From the NCBI GenBank assembly GCA_030427965.1, contig JAUICD010000022.1, forward strand, positions 1 through 49,239: a stretch of 49,239 nucleotides of DNA, in the 5' to 3' direction. The translations under genes and the position numbers were made by a program. The notes below the pieces were generated by a model, which saw only the letters and a list, made by a program, of their open reading frames with translations, was not told where the DNA came from and did not search any database. Source of the DNA: Bdellovibrionia bacterium (GTDB taxonomy: Bacteria; Bdellovibrionota; Bdellovibrionia; Bdellovibrionales; JAUICD01). Shown piece after piece: positions 25,531 through 33,885 of the stretch; position 1 is the first letter of the stretch, and each line of letters starts with the position of its first letter.

Positions 25531-25595
25531 GGGGATTCCTTTTCTTTGCTACACTACTGATTGGAAGTTTGAGTGGCAACTGGGGAGTTTCTCAC

Positions 25596-26309
25596 GTGAA
25601 GTTGTTTTTAGTGTTCATGGCATGGTTTTCATTTGAGATTGTTGACGCGAGTGCAGATAAGTACAAATTCAAAGAGTCTGATTGGCATTCTTTAAAAAAG
25701 TCCAAGACCGTAGAGAGCCATAAAGTGGGTGAGGCAAAGCCTCTTGTGCGGCCGATCCCGTTTTGGAGAAAGAGTGAAAAGGTTTTTGAAAGAATCACTG
25801 AGGAAAGAGAGATACTTGTTTCAGCAGGTGTGACATCCAAAGAGGTTCGAGCAGAGACATGGCACAAGATGAAAATGAAGGCGGCTGGATTGGTGAGCGT
25901 CCCTTTGTCTTTTGCAGCAGAACAAGTGTGGAAGTTTGAGACTCTTCCTAAAGTGAGTTCTTCTTTTGAAGAGGTGAAGTTCTTTCCGAGGCAAATGAAA
26001 CTTTATATGCATGTTTCTGCAATTGGGTTTCATGCCCGAATGATCATGCAGCTTGAAAAACGCGTCAATGATGGGATTCATGAGATCCATTGGACCAATG
26101 TCGAAGGAAGTTTTAAAGGAATGAAGGGGTATGTTAGGCTAGAGAAATACTCGCGTGGAAAGACTTTCTTTAGTACAAGATCTGTTTATGAGTCGAAAAA
26201 ACTTCCTTTACCCAAAGCACTCGTAGGGATCGGAATGGAGGTTGTGGCAAAAGCTGCGGCATCTGGGATGCGTGATTTTTTGGAGAAAGCCTATGATACA
26301 AAGTTATAA
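25596..26309 (+). CDS. Hypothetical exported protein, possibly SRPBCC/START-like
   Basis: GTG 25596 is chosen because GGGGAG lies 8 nt upstream and a signal peptide follows at once (MKLFLVFMAWFSFEIVDA); a longer open frame back to 25437 would overlap pgsA. The 237-residue product has a C-terminal part (about 130-237) with alternating strands and a long final helix, resembling ligand-binding START folds. No catalytic motif is seen. The stop overlaps the next start (ATG 26293). The family is uncertain. Confidence 0.62.
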   Translation: MKLFLVFMAWFSFEIVDASADKYKFKESDWHSLKKSKTVESHKVGEAKPLVRPIPFWRKSEKVFERITEEREILVSAGVTSKEVRAETWHKMKMKAAGLVSVPLSFAAEQVWKFETLPKVSSSFEEVKFFPRQMKLYMHVSAIGFHARMIMQLEKRVNDGIHEIHWTNVEGSFKGMKGYVRLEKYSRGKTFFSTRSVYESKKLPLPKALVGIGMEVVAKAAASGMRDFLEKAYDTKL

Positions 26310-27039
26310 AAAATCAAATGTCTTACATCTTAAGAGTTTTCCTCGTTTCTTTATGGGGCGTGCTTTAGAGTTGGCCCCCTTTATCTCAGGTATTACAGTC
26401 GATGAGGAAATGCCTTTTGGAGTTGTGGATGTAGCAAAGGATAGTATTTCGATTCGTTGGCCGCAGCATCAACCTGCGGCACTTGAAGTTGGGCAAGAGA
26501 TCAACTTCAATGTCACAGTTGAGGGGAAGCGGTACTTTCAGAGTGGGCGTGTGTACAGGCGATCCAGCACGGTTCTTCAATTTGATATTTCCAAAGAAGA
26601 TAAAAACTGGAAAAGTCGAATTAAGAGTTTTTTAGATGCAAAAAAATGTGGTTCTTATATTTTTCCTGTCGATACTCAATTTTTTTCACCAGAGCAGGAA
26701 TTTAAAAACTGGTATCATGGTCCGAACCACTCAAATATATTTATCTGGAAAGATCATGGCGTCATTCGACGATTTTTGATTGAATTTGATGGTCGATATC
26801 TCAACTGGGATTTTGGGGTCGTAATAGAGGGGGAGTCTATAGAGACTTTAAGGTGGCAGACAGAGGATTATGCCTATTCTGTTTGCCACCCAGTCTCCCG
26901 TGGTGAATCTGACCCCCAATGGGGGAAGCAAATGAAAATCTTCTTTGAAGAATGTGTGATTGGGTATCCAGAGCTTCTTATTTGCTATGATTTACTCCAA
27001 GATCATATAGGGAACCCACAGGTCGTAGCTGACATCTGA
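26293..27039 (+). CDS. Hypothetical protein, possible PilZ-like beta-barrel
   Basis: ATG 26293 lies inside the end of the preceding gene, giving a 248-residue cytoplasmic protein. Residues about 25-100 (FGVVDVAKDSISIRWP...VGQEINFNVTVEGKRYFQSG) look like a PilZ-type barrel, but the RxxxR and D/NxSxxG c-di-GMP motifs are not seen, so binding should not be assumed. The second half is aromatic-rich (FIWKDHGVIRRFLIEFDGRY). It is coupled to the exported protein upstream and followed by glpX. Confidence 0.58.
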   Translation: MIQSYKKSNVLHLKSFPRFFMGRALELAPFISGITVDEEMPFGVVDVAKDSISIRWPQHQPAALEVGQEINFNVTVEGKRYFQSGRVYRRSSTVLQFDISKEDKNWKSRIKSFLDAKKCGSYIFPVDTQFFSPEQEFKNWYHGPNHSNIFIWKDHGVIRRFLIEFDGRYLNWDFGVVIEGESIETLRWQTEDYAYSVCHPVSRGESDPQWGKQMKIFFEECVIGYPELLICYDLLQDHIGNPQVVADI

Positions 27040-27123
27040 CGTTTGTCGTCAACTTCAGTTTTTGCGTTTTGGCTTAATTTTTTATCTGTGATAGGTCCAT
27101 GGGTAGTCTCAAAGGGAGTTTCT

Positions 27124-28083
27124 GTGGATCGAAATCTTGCGTTGGAATTTGTAAGAATCACTGAGGCCGCTGCAATAGCATCGGCAAGATGGCTTGGGCG
27201 TGGAAAAAGCGACGAGGCAGATCAGGCAGCTGTGGATGCCATGCGGAAGGCATTTGATTCAGTCAATGTCGACGGAACTGTCGTGATAGGAGAAGGGGAG
27301 CGTGATGAGGCGCCGATGCTCTATATTGGTGAAAAGGTAGGAGCAAAGTTAGTTGGTGCTCCTCAGATCGACATTGCCCTTGATCCACTTGAGGGAACTT
27401 CGATTTGCGCAAATGGTGGAGTGGGTGCAATTTCTGTGATTGCAGTTGCGGAGAAGGGTAAGTTTCTCCATGCTCCTGATACATACATGGACAAAGTGGC
27501 AGTGGGGCCAAAGGGTGTGGGTGCTGTTGGTATTGATAAGACACCTACTGAGAACATTAAAGCTGTTGCTGAAAAATTGGGTAAATCTGTAGATGAAGTT
27601 ACGGTGATTATTTTAGATCGCCCCAGACATGAGGATTTAATACGAGAGGTGCGTGAACTTGGCTCAAGAATTCGTTTGATCAGTGATGGTGATGTTTCTG
27701 CTGCAATTGCGACAGCTGATGACGACTCTGGAATTGATCTTATGCTTGGAATTGGGGGAGCGCCTGAAGGGGTTATTGCTGCTGCTGCCATGAAGTGTGT
27801 TGGTGGCGACTTTCAGGGAAAACTGAAGTTTAGAAATGATGGTGAGAGGGAGCGCGCAATCAAGATGGGTGTTACCAATCCAGAGAAAAGCTTTATGCTT
27901 GGGGATTTGGCGTCTGGGCCTGTGATGTTTGTGGCAACGGGTGTGACTGACGGTCCTTTTTTAGAGGGTGTACGTTTTATGTCGGGTCATCGCGCAAAAA
28001 CGTACTCAACGGTTATGAGATCCAAAAGTGGAACAACTCGACAAGTTGAAGCGCATCATAAGTTAGACATTAAACCCCTGTGA
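27124..28083 (+). CDS. glpX: Fructose-1,6-bisphosphatase class II
   Basis: GlpX dephosphorylates fructose-1,6-bisphosphate in gluconeogenesis. The start GTG 27124 has AAAGGGAG 6 nt upstream and gives the usual family N-terminus (VDRNLALEFVRITEAA); an open frame back to 27043 is not supported. The 319 residues are normal in length. Metal and phosphate motifs are visible: VVIGEGERDEAPML (about 57-70) and DPLEGTSICANGG (about 86-98), then the conserved GIGGAPEG. No classical FBPase appears in the window. Confidence 0.96.
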   Translation: MDRNLALEFVRITEAAAIASARWLGRGKSDEADQAAVDAMRKAFDSVNVDGTVVIGEGERDEAPMLYIGEKVGAKLVGAPQIDIALDPLEGTSICANGGVGAISVIAVAEKGKFLHAPDTYMDKVAVGPKGVGAVGIDKTPTENIKAVAEKLGKSVDEVTVIILDRPRHEDLIREVRELGSRIRLISDGDVSAAIATADDDSGIDLMLGIGGAPEGVIAAAAMKCVGGDFQGKLKFRNDGERERAIKMGVTNPEKSFMLGDLASGPVMFVATGVTDGPFLEGVRFMSGHRAKTYSTVMRSKSGTTRQVEAHHKLDIKPL

Positions 28084-28097
28084 TTTGAGGCATTTAA

Positions 28098-28388
28098 GTG
28101 GAAAAAGAAGTCCAATGCTTTAAGTGTGGAAGTAAGATTAAGGTCATGGACCGAGTTGGCAGGCGGGATGAATGTGCGAGCTGCCGATCTGATGTCCATG
28201 TCTGTAAGAACTGCGAATTCTATGACCCAAGCAGTTACAATGAATGTCGAGAGTCCTCAGCAGATGTTGTTCAAGAGAAGGAACGGGCCAATTTTTGTGA
28301 CTATTTCTCACCGGGGTCAAACCACAGCAAGTCTGATGATAAAGAGGCCCTCATGTCTGCTGCTGAAGCTCTTTTTAAGAAAAACTGA
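28098..28388 (+). CDS. Small cysteine-rich zinc-ribbon protein
   Basis: The 96-residue cytoplasmic protein has eight cysteines: C7-x2-C10, C26-x2-C29, C36-x2-C39, C50 and C67. The first two pairs form a zinc ribbon; the later group with VCKNCEFYD, YNECRE and ERANFCDYF could bind a second metal or a cluster. I recall this arrangement as conserved but uncharacterised. The start is GTG 28098 with GAGG upstream, 14 nt after glpX, suggesting one operon. Function unknown. Confidence 0.78.
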   Translation: MEKEVQCFKCGSKIKVMDRVGRRDECASCRSDVHVCKNCEFYDPSSYNECRESSADVVQEKERANFCDYFSPGSNHSKSDDKEALMSAAEALFKKN

Positions 28389-28543
28389 AAAGGTGTCTGT
28401 CGATTTTTTGCGTGAGCTAATCAGAAAGTGTGGCTCAAGTCGCTTCTGTTTTAAAAGAACTAGATGCAGCTTGTTAGAATTGAGTTTCCAATTCGTAAAT
28501 TTACAGTATGATGTTTCCAAGACAAAAATGATTTGGAGGGGTT

Positions 28544-28972
28544 ATGGCTGAGGCAACGGCAACAGAGATTTTCAACTGCTCGGTTTCAGATTTTTACAGC
28601 ATAGTTTCAGATTACACAAAGTACCCGGAGTTTTTGTCTGAAGTGAAAGCCTGTAACATCGTGGATGAGCAAGGTGGACGTAAACTTGTCGAGTATGAAG
28701 TCAGTGTTATAAAGACTATCAAATACAGTCTTTGGATGAACGAAAAACAGAATGAAGAGGTCAGTTGGGAGCTTGCTGGTGGTGATATGTTTAAGACCAA
28801 TAACGGATATTGGCGCCTTGAAGATGAAGCTGGAAAGTGTCGAGCGACGTACCACGTGGATTGCAGCTTCAAACTCTTTGTTCCAGGTCCTGTTGCTAAA
28901 ACAATTGTTCAAGTGAATCTCCCCAATATGATGAGTTCCTACCAGAAGAGAGTGAGTGAGTTATATGGCTAA
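28544..28972 (+). CDS. START/polyketide-cyclase-like (COQ10/RatA-type) protein
   Basis: The 142-residue product matches the COQ10/RatA branch of SRPBCC proteins: early FNCSVSDFYSIVSDYTKYPE (about 10-29), central beta strands, and a final helix. Members bind hydrophobic ligands such as quinones or lipids; E. coli RatA has also been described as a ribosome-association toxin, but that role should not be assumed. GGAGGGG lies just before the ATG. The stop overlaps the phasin-like gene start. Confidence 0.82.
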   Translation: MAEATATEIFNCSVSDFYSIVSDYTKYPEFLSEVKACNIVDEQGGRKLVEYEVSVIKTIKYSLWMNEKQNEEVSWELAGGDMFKTNNGYWRLEDEAGKCRATYHVDCSFKLFVPGPVAKTIVQVNLPNMMSSYQKRVSELYG

Positions 28973-29300
28973 AGATTCGCCTGAGAACGATACTGATGAC
29001 AAGAATGGTGGACTTGCAGACACGATTAAAAAAGTTTTCGCTGTTGGGGTGAGTGCTGCTTTCATGACAGAAGAGAGCATTCGCACAGCTCTTGGTGAAA
29101 TCAAACTTCCAAAAGAAATTTTAAAAAACCTTATGGATGGCGCCGCAAAATCAAAACAAGAGCTTTTGAACCGAGTGAGCGCTGAAACCATAAAGATGAT
29201 CAATAAAATTGATTTCGTTAAAGAGGCTTCGCGCTTTGTTGAGACTCACAAATTCAAAGTGAGCGCAGAAATCGAAGTGGAAAAAAAAGCAGACAGTTAG
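28965..29300 (+). CDS. Small helical protein, phasin-like
   Basis: From ATG 28965 the product is 111 residues: an acidic start, a hydrophobic patch (IKKVFAVGVSAAFM), then amphipathic helix rich in Lys and Glu ending EIEVEKK. It resembles small phasin-like proteins. An in-frame GTG at 28956 is an alternative start. It overlaps the START-domain gene by 8 nt, so the two may work together on a hydrophobic ligand or surface. Function is inferred only from composition. Confidence 0.65.
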   Translation: MAKDSPENDTDDKNGGLADTIKKVFAVGVSAAFMTEESIRTALGEIKLPKEILKNLMDGAAKSKQELLNRVSAETIKMINKIDFVKEASRFVETHKFKVSAEIEVEKKADS

Positions 29301-29367
29301 TTTAAAATATTTTAACACGAGCTGCCCTCTCTACGCAGGGGTGGGATTTGGGCTGGTAGCTAACTAA

Positions 29368-31359
29368 CTACTTCGATTCACCTGTCAGCATATCCCAAAA
29401 TTCTTGGCCATAGACTCTTCTGACGACATCACTTCTCATAACATCTGTTGTTCCGTCAGCTATTCGTAATCCAAAAATATCATTCATTCTTTGAAAAAGA
29501 TCTGTGTTATCTGTGTATCCTTCTGCCCCAAATGCTTTAACGGCATCTTCTGTGGCTTTCCATGCTGCTTCAACACCTTCGGCTTTGACCATTGAAACAA
29601 GAGGGGTTGCTTCAATGATTTTTCCTGAGTCTATGAGGTCGGCAGCATTTCGTGCTAAGGCCAACGCCATTTCAAGTTTTCCTGTATGTTCGGCAAGTTG
29701 TTGTTGTAAGTGTGTAAAGCGTCCGATAGGACCTCCAAAAGCAAGTCTTGTTTTGAGTCTCTCGGCCATTTGTTTCAAAGCCCCCTTTGCTGTTCCAATA
29801 GCGGCTGCAGACTGCATTAAGCGCCAATAGAGAAAGTGTTCTCGAAACAACTTACCACCCATTCCATCTTCTCCAATTAAGAAAGAGTCGGGAATAAATA
29901 AACTATCAAAAGCGAGTCCTCCAAAAGAATTTCCGTTTAACCCGGGTGCATTGAGTTGTTGCACCCTTAGACCTGGATAATCCATTGGCAAGATGAAGGT
30001 GTTGAGTTTTCCTGAAGTTTGATTTGGGGCTTGGGTAAAAATGATGACATGAGATGCTTGAGAAAATCTTGCATTGTAAAACTTGGATCCTGAGATGACG
30101 TAGCCCCCAGGAACTTTTTGAGAAACAGAGTTCATAGCCCTCATATGGCTTCCCTGTGCCCTCTCAGTTATTGCAATAGCAATATAAGCATCTCCATGGG
30201 CAACTTTTCGAATGATCTCTTGGTGTTCTGGGTGGTTTGAGCTTAACAAAGGTCGAACGTGTGCTCCCCCTAAAACATCTCGAAGATTGAGATCGTACTC
30301 ACCTGCATGTTCAAATAGAGGGAGCATATCTTTAGCTGAGAAGTTTGCACCACCATATTCGTTCGGTAGATCAAGAGCAGGTAAACCGTACTCAGCGCCA
30401 AGTTCTCTCCATTTTGTTGGAGATGTGAAGTCCTGAGAGTCTTTAAGCTCTTTGGCAATGTGGCTGATTGCCAGTTTGGCACTTTCAACAGAGAGTTCTT
30501 TTGTTTCAGTTGTTTGAGTTTCGTTTAGAAGTGACAAAGTAAAAACTGTGTCGAGTGTATATTTGTATTGCGCAGAAGCAACAGATCCAGGTCTTTCTAA
30601 CATAAAGTTGGTTGTGTCCAAATCACTCTCTTTTTTAATTACGTAGGTGTAGTCTTCTGTTGGTTTGTTTGGATCGACAATAGTAACTGATGTCTCAGAT
30701 TCTCTTTTCTTTAGTAAAACAAAATGTCGGCCTATAAGATACCCTTCGTCTGGGTCATAGACTTGATATATGAGGATTTTAAGTTCCCCATCGGTTATGT
30801 CTAAGTTGGGTCCTTTGTTGGTATTCCACTTTGTTGCAGAGGCTTCACTTTGATCTATGGAGTTTGGAGAAACTTCTATAGAAATATCAGGATCTAAATT
30901 TGGCAGGTAGCGTCCTTGATAGAATTTAAAAGCTTCCAAGAGCAATTGGTTTGAAACTCGGCCCTTTAGAAGTTCTGGCAAATACGAGTATGTTTGTAGG
31001 ATGACCTTATGTGGAAGAAGTGATTCAGTTTCTCCATTCATTCTTCTTAAGCTTTGAATGGCATTGAATGCTGTGACTGAAGCACATGGTCCTCCGCCTT
31101 GAGAGTCAATTAAGCATTTGAAATCAGATGCAACTGCAAAACCACTGTTTCCCTGAACAGATTTGTCTTGTAAATCTGAAATGGCCTCTTCGATCAAAAG
31201 CCCACTTGCTTCTAACGAATCTTTACAGTCAAAGCTGAGGCAGTTTATTGGAAATAGGGTGAGAATTATAAAGGAAAGAAATAGTATTTCTGGAAATACT
31301 GTAAAGTGTGTTTTTCTGTTAAGATGAGGTATTCCCTCTTTCTTTTCCATCCCTCTCAT
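29368..31359 (-). CDS. Exported fusion: C39-like cysteine peptidase domain + acyl-CoA dehydrogenase
   Basis: The 663-residue chain starts with a signal-like hydrophobic stretch (about 22-42). Residues 45-270 hold GGGPCASVTAFNA (Cys 92), GRHFVLLKK (His 212) and IVDPN (Asp 229), a papain-like/C39 Cys-His-Asp set. Residues about 290-663 are an acyl-CoA dehydrogenase: IAITERAQGSH (about 395-405), the FAD/substrate strands, and RIADGTTDVMRS (about 632-643), where the usual catalytic E-G-T reads D-G-T. Such a fusion, with an export signal on a normally cytoplasmic FAD enzyme, is unusual. No frame break is visible. The reaction and location need proof. Confidence 0.8.
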   Translation of the reverse strand: MRGMEKKEGIPHLNRKTHFTVFPEILFLSFIILTLFPINCLSFDCKDSLEASGLLIEEAISDLQDKSVQGNSGFAVASDFKCLIDSQGGGPCASVTAFNAIQSLRRMNGETESLLPHKVILQTYSYLPELLKGRVSNQLLLEAFKFYQGRYLPNLDPDISIEVSPNSIDQSEASATKWNTNKGPNLDITDGELKILIYQVYDPDEGYLIGRHFVLLKKRESETSVTIVDPNKPTEDYTYVIKKESDLDTTNFMLERPGSVASAQYKYTLDTVFTLSLLNETQTTETKELSVESAKLAISHIAKELKDSQDFTSPTKWRELGAEYGLPALDLPNEYGGANFSAKDMLPLFEHAGEYDLNLRDVLGGAHVRPLLSSNHPEHQEIIRKVAHGDAYIAIAITERAQGSHMRAMNSVSQKVPGGYVISGSKFYNARFSQASHVIIFTQAPNQTSGKLNTFILPMDYPGLRVQQLNAPGLNGNSFGGLAFDSLFIPDSFLIGEDGMGGKLFREHFLYWRLMQSAAAIGTAKGALKQMAERLKTRLAFGGPIGRFTHLQQQLAEHTGKLEMALALARNAADLIDSGKIIEATPLVSMVKAEGVEAAWKATEDAVKAFGAEGYTDNTDLFQRMNDIFGLRIADGTTDVMRSDVVRRVYGQEFWDMLTGESK

Positions 31360-31479
31360 CGTGCCTATTTTTTATCACAGATGTGCTCTGGGACATATGA
31401 TGGTGAAAAGATTCTACGGGTAACACCTTTCTATACTTAGGTCGCGTTTCATTTTGGTACACAATACCGATAAGAACTT

Positions 31480-31758
31480 ATGACTGAAGTTGTAACCGTG
31501 TTTGTAACCACAATTTCTTCAATACTAAGTCCGGCAGTTCTGATGCTGATTTCAATTCTTATACTCTCAGTGAGTCTTCACTTTTTTTCAAAAACACTTT
31601 TTGGTCCAAAGATCAGTTTAAAAAACTACGGGAAATACTCAAGAACGGCTGAACGGTTGGGGCGATCTTACAAACTGTTTGTTTGGTTTTCATTGAGTGC
31701 ATTTACATTTTTTATTCTTATAGATTCCGTAAAACATGTCTTGCTAGGAGATATGTAA
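31480..31758 (+). CDS. Small two-helix membrane protein
   Basis: The 92-residue product has two hydrophobic helices (about 14-38 and 66-85) separated by a basic loop (KISLKNYGKYSRTAERLGRS). It is likely an inner-membrane protein. The ATG has only a weak purine-rich binding site. It lies between the C39-ACAD fusion, from which it diverges, and the kinase-like gene, with which it converges. Not recognised. Confidence 0.6.
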   Translation: MTEVVTVFVTTISSILSPAVLMLISILILSVSLHFFSKTLFGPKISLKNYGKYSRTAERLGRSYKLFVWFSLSAFTFFILIDSVKHVLLGDM

Positions 31759-31768
31759 GAGCATTTAT

Positions 31769-32812
31769 CTATTGCAGCTCTAATAGAGAGTGGCGGCGAA
31801 AAAGAATTTGTTCAATCTGCTCATCTGTAAATCTTGCTGGCAGAATTTCTCTCAACTTATCATAGTTGAGTGCTTCAATTTTCTTAGCAATTGCCCTTGG
31901 TAGATGAACAATGTTAGGTGGCCCCATGGACTTTTGAGTGCGCTTGAGCCAAGAAGTGCCGTTCCAAATGACATACTCTATAGGGGACCAATTTTTGTTT
32001 TTTGACCACTGGATGCGATCCTCAATTCTTTCAGCAGATAGATAACGACCGAGGTGTGAGCTTAGTAAGTCACGAAAATTGACTTCTATGTTTTCCTCAT
32101 TTGTTCCTTCAGGCTTAAGGGTGACAGAGCTATCAAAAGGAAAGCTCGATCTTTTCTCAGCTAGTTTTTCCTCTTCAATGACTCTTCCTTTCTGAACAAA
32201 AGGGAAATCATCTGGTTTCCAGTAAAGTTCACTCATTGCGATTTCGTTGTCGATGGCCCAGACACGACCCTCAAAATCGACAATGATGTTTTCATAGTGG
32301 CGATCCCAATTCCCGGAGAAATAGTGAAATATTGCAAGGAGGTTTTTGGTTTCATGATCAAGATTATTGTAAATATCACGACGCCCGCCCCAGCCAACTT
32401 CATCACTCATATAGTCGTTTTCTATATAGAGTTGTACGCTGCCAATTTTTCCTCCAATTTCACGTAAAACTGTAGTTGGAACGAGGTCCATGCCGAACCA
32501 TTTGGAGATGTTATAGGATGCAATTTCCCCAAGAGAGCTCCATAAGTATTTTTCAGGCTTAAAGACAGCTTTCATTCCGTTTTCGTATTCAATAAGATAA
32601 AGCTCAGTGGTGGTGCCGCTTGGAAATTTACCGTCTTCAATATGCGCCTCTTTGAGTGGGCGGATATTTACTATTTTGGCTGAGAGTAAGAAAGCTTCAG
32701 TTGGGGTTTTCGCACTCTCTGCTTTAAGTGCACGTTGGCACCAATGTTCACTGTCGGTATATGCGCCAACTGTAGACAGAGTCAGGGCAGTAAAAAAGAT
32801 AAAGGCTCTCAT
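31769..32812 (-). CDS. Exported kinase-like protein (FAM20C/PI3K-type catalytic core)
   Basis: A signal peptide (MRAFIFFTALTLSTVGA) precedes a protein with a full set of atypical kinase motifs: MKAVFKPEK (ATP-binding Lys about 85), GEIASY (Glu 96), GNWDRHYENIIVD (catalytic Asp 170, metal-binding Asn 175) and AIDNE (Asp 188). The D-R-H-x2-N pattern is that of FAM20C, PI3/4-kinase and HipA-type kinases. Length (347) and two N-terminal-region features fit a FAM20-like secreted kinase. It should act in the periplasm or outside the cell, where ATP is scarce. The substrate is unknown. Confidence 0.72.
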   Translation of the reverse strand: MRAFIFFTALTLSTVGAYTDSEHWCQRALKAESAKTPTEAFLLSAKIVNIRPLKEAHIEDGKFPSGTTTELYLIEYENGMKAVFKPEKYLWSSLGEIASYNISKWFGMDLVPTTVLREIGGKIGSVQLYIENDYMSDEVGWGGRRDIYNNLDHETKNLLAIFHYFSGNWDRHYENIIVDFEGRVWAIDNEIAMSELYWKPDDFPFVQKGRVIEEEKLAEKRSSFPFDSSVTLKPEGTNEENIEVNFRDLLSSHLGRYLSAERIEDRIQWSKNKNWSPIEYVIWNGTSWLKRTQKSMGPPNIVHLPRAIAKKIEALNYDKLREILPARFTDEQIEQILFRRHSLLELQ

Positions 32813-32881
32813 ATGTGATGTTTTAGCTAGATTTAGTAGAAAACACTATTTCAAACTCAAATCTTGGTTTATTTACACGAC

Positions 32882-33755
32882 TTATCTGCTCTGAGAAGTT
32901 TTTCTGAGCTTATTTAGATTATCAAATGTAAATAGTGCGATTCCTGCCCAGATAAAGCCAAATGTAATAGCATGAACTTTTGTGAATTCTTCTTTGAATA
33001 GAACTATTGCCAATATGAATTGTAAGGTGGGAGCAAGGTATTGAATTATGCCAACAACACTGAGCTTGAGCCGTTTGACGGCGGCTGAAAACCAAATCAG
33101 TGGAAGAACGGTGATCAACCCTGCCCCATAAAGGAAGAGATCATCTTTTACGTTCACAAGATAAACACTCTCTCCTTTGTTGTAGATATAAGTTAGAAAT
33201 AAGAAAGCAAATGGAGCTACGTAGAGCATTTCAACATAGAGTCCAATTATGGGTTTTACATGGGCAAGTTTTCTCACTAACCCATAAATAGCAAATGTGA
33301 TGGCTAAAATAAGTGCAATGATGGGAACTTCTCCAAACCCTCCAACCATCACACCAACACCAATGGCAGCTAAAACAAACGACATGGTTTGAATAAAACT
33401 GAGTCTTTCACCCAAAACCACAACCCCTAACATAACGTTCAGTAGTGGGTTTAAGTAGTATCCAAGACTTGTTTGTAGGACTTGGTTTGTGAAAATGGAA
33501 TACACAATAGGTGAACCAATTGATGCTGATGAGGAGCGCACTGAGAAAAAGAAAACTGAGTTGTCGACGGCTTTTGAAGACTTCGGCAATCTCATGCCAT
33601 CTATTTCGAATTAAAATGACGATATTTAAAAAAACAAAACCCCAAAGAATTCTGTGACCCAGAACTTGGATGGGATCTTGATGTTTTAAGAATTTCCAAA
33701 ATATTGGAGAAAATCCCCAAAAAGCAAATGCAAGAATTGCATAAAACGTACCCAT
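32882..33755 (-). pseudogene. rarD: EamA-family permease RarD, broken by a +1 frameshift
   Basis: RarD-type proteins are ten-helix inner-membrane permeases. The start at ATG 33755 (MGTFYAILAFAFWGFSPIFW) has AAAGGA upstream. The first frame runs through FLSALLISINWFTY, then continues as nonsense; the second frame resumes VYSIFTNQVLQTSLGYYLNP. Skipping one T at about 33507 joins them into the expected sequence. The C-terminal half is intact and shows no further damage. This is either a very recent mutation or a sequencing error. Confidence 0.85.
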
Positions 33756-33885
33756 CTGAAAAATTCCTTTAAAGTGCTTGAAAGAGATTGGTGTTATTTT
33801 TTGTCCTTCAGAGCGCGTCACAAGTTTAAGTGCACAGTAGGGCAAAAAAAGTAACGTGGCTCTTTTCAAAAGCAGACTGACATTT

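Noticed and set aside
25437..25595. Longer N-terminus for the exported protein at 25596
   Set aside because: It would overlap the 5' end of pgsA by about 90 bp; the GTG at 25596 has both a ribosome binding site and a signal peptide.
26293..27039. Confident PilZ c-di-GMP receptor
   Set aside because: The barrel-like pattern is suggestive but the RxxxR and D/NxSxxG ligand motifs are missing.
27043..27123. Longer N-terminus for GlpX
   Set aside because: GlpX proteins begin at the DRNLALEF segment, and AAAGGGAG lies directly before GTG 27124.
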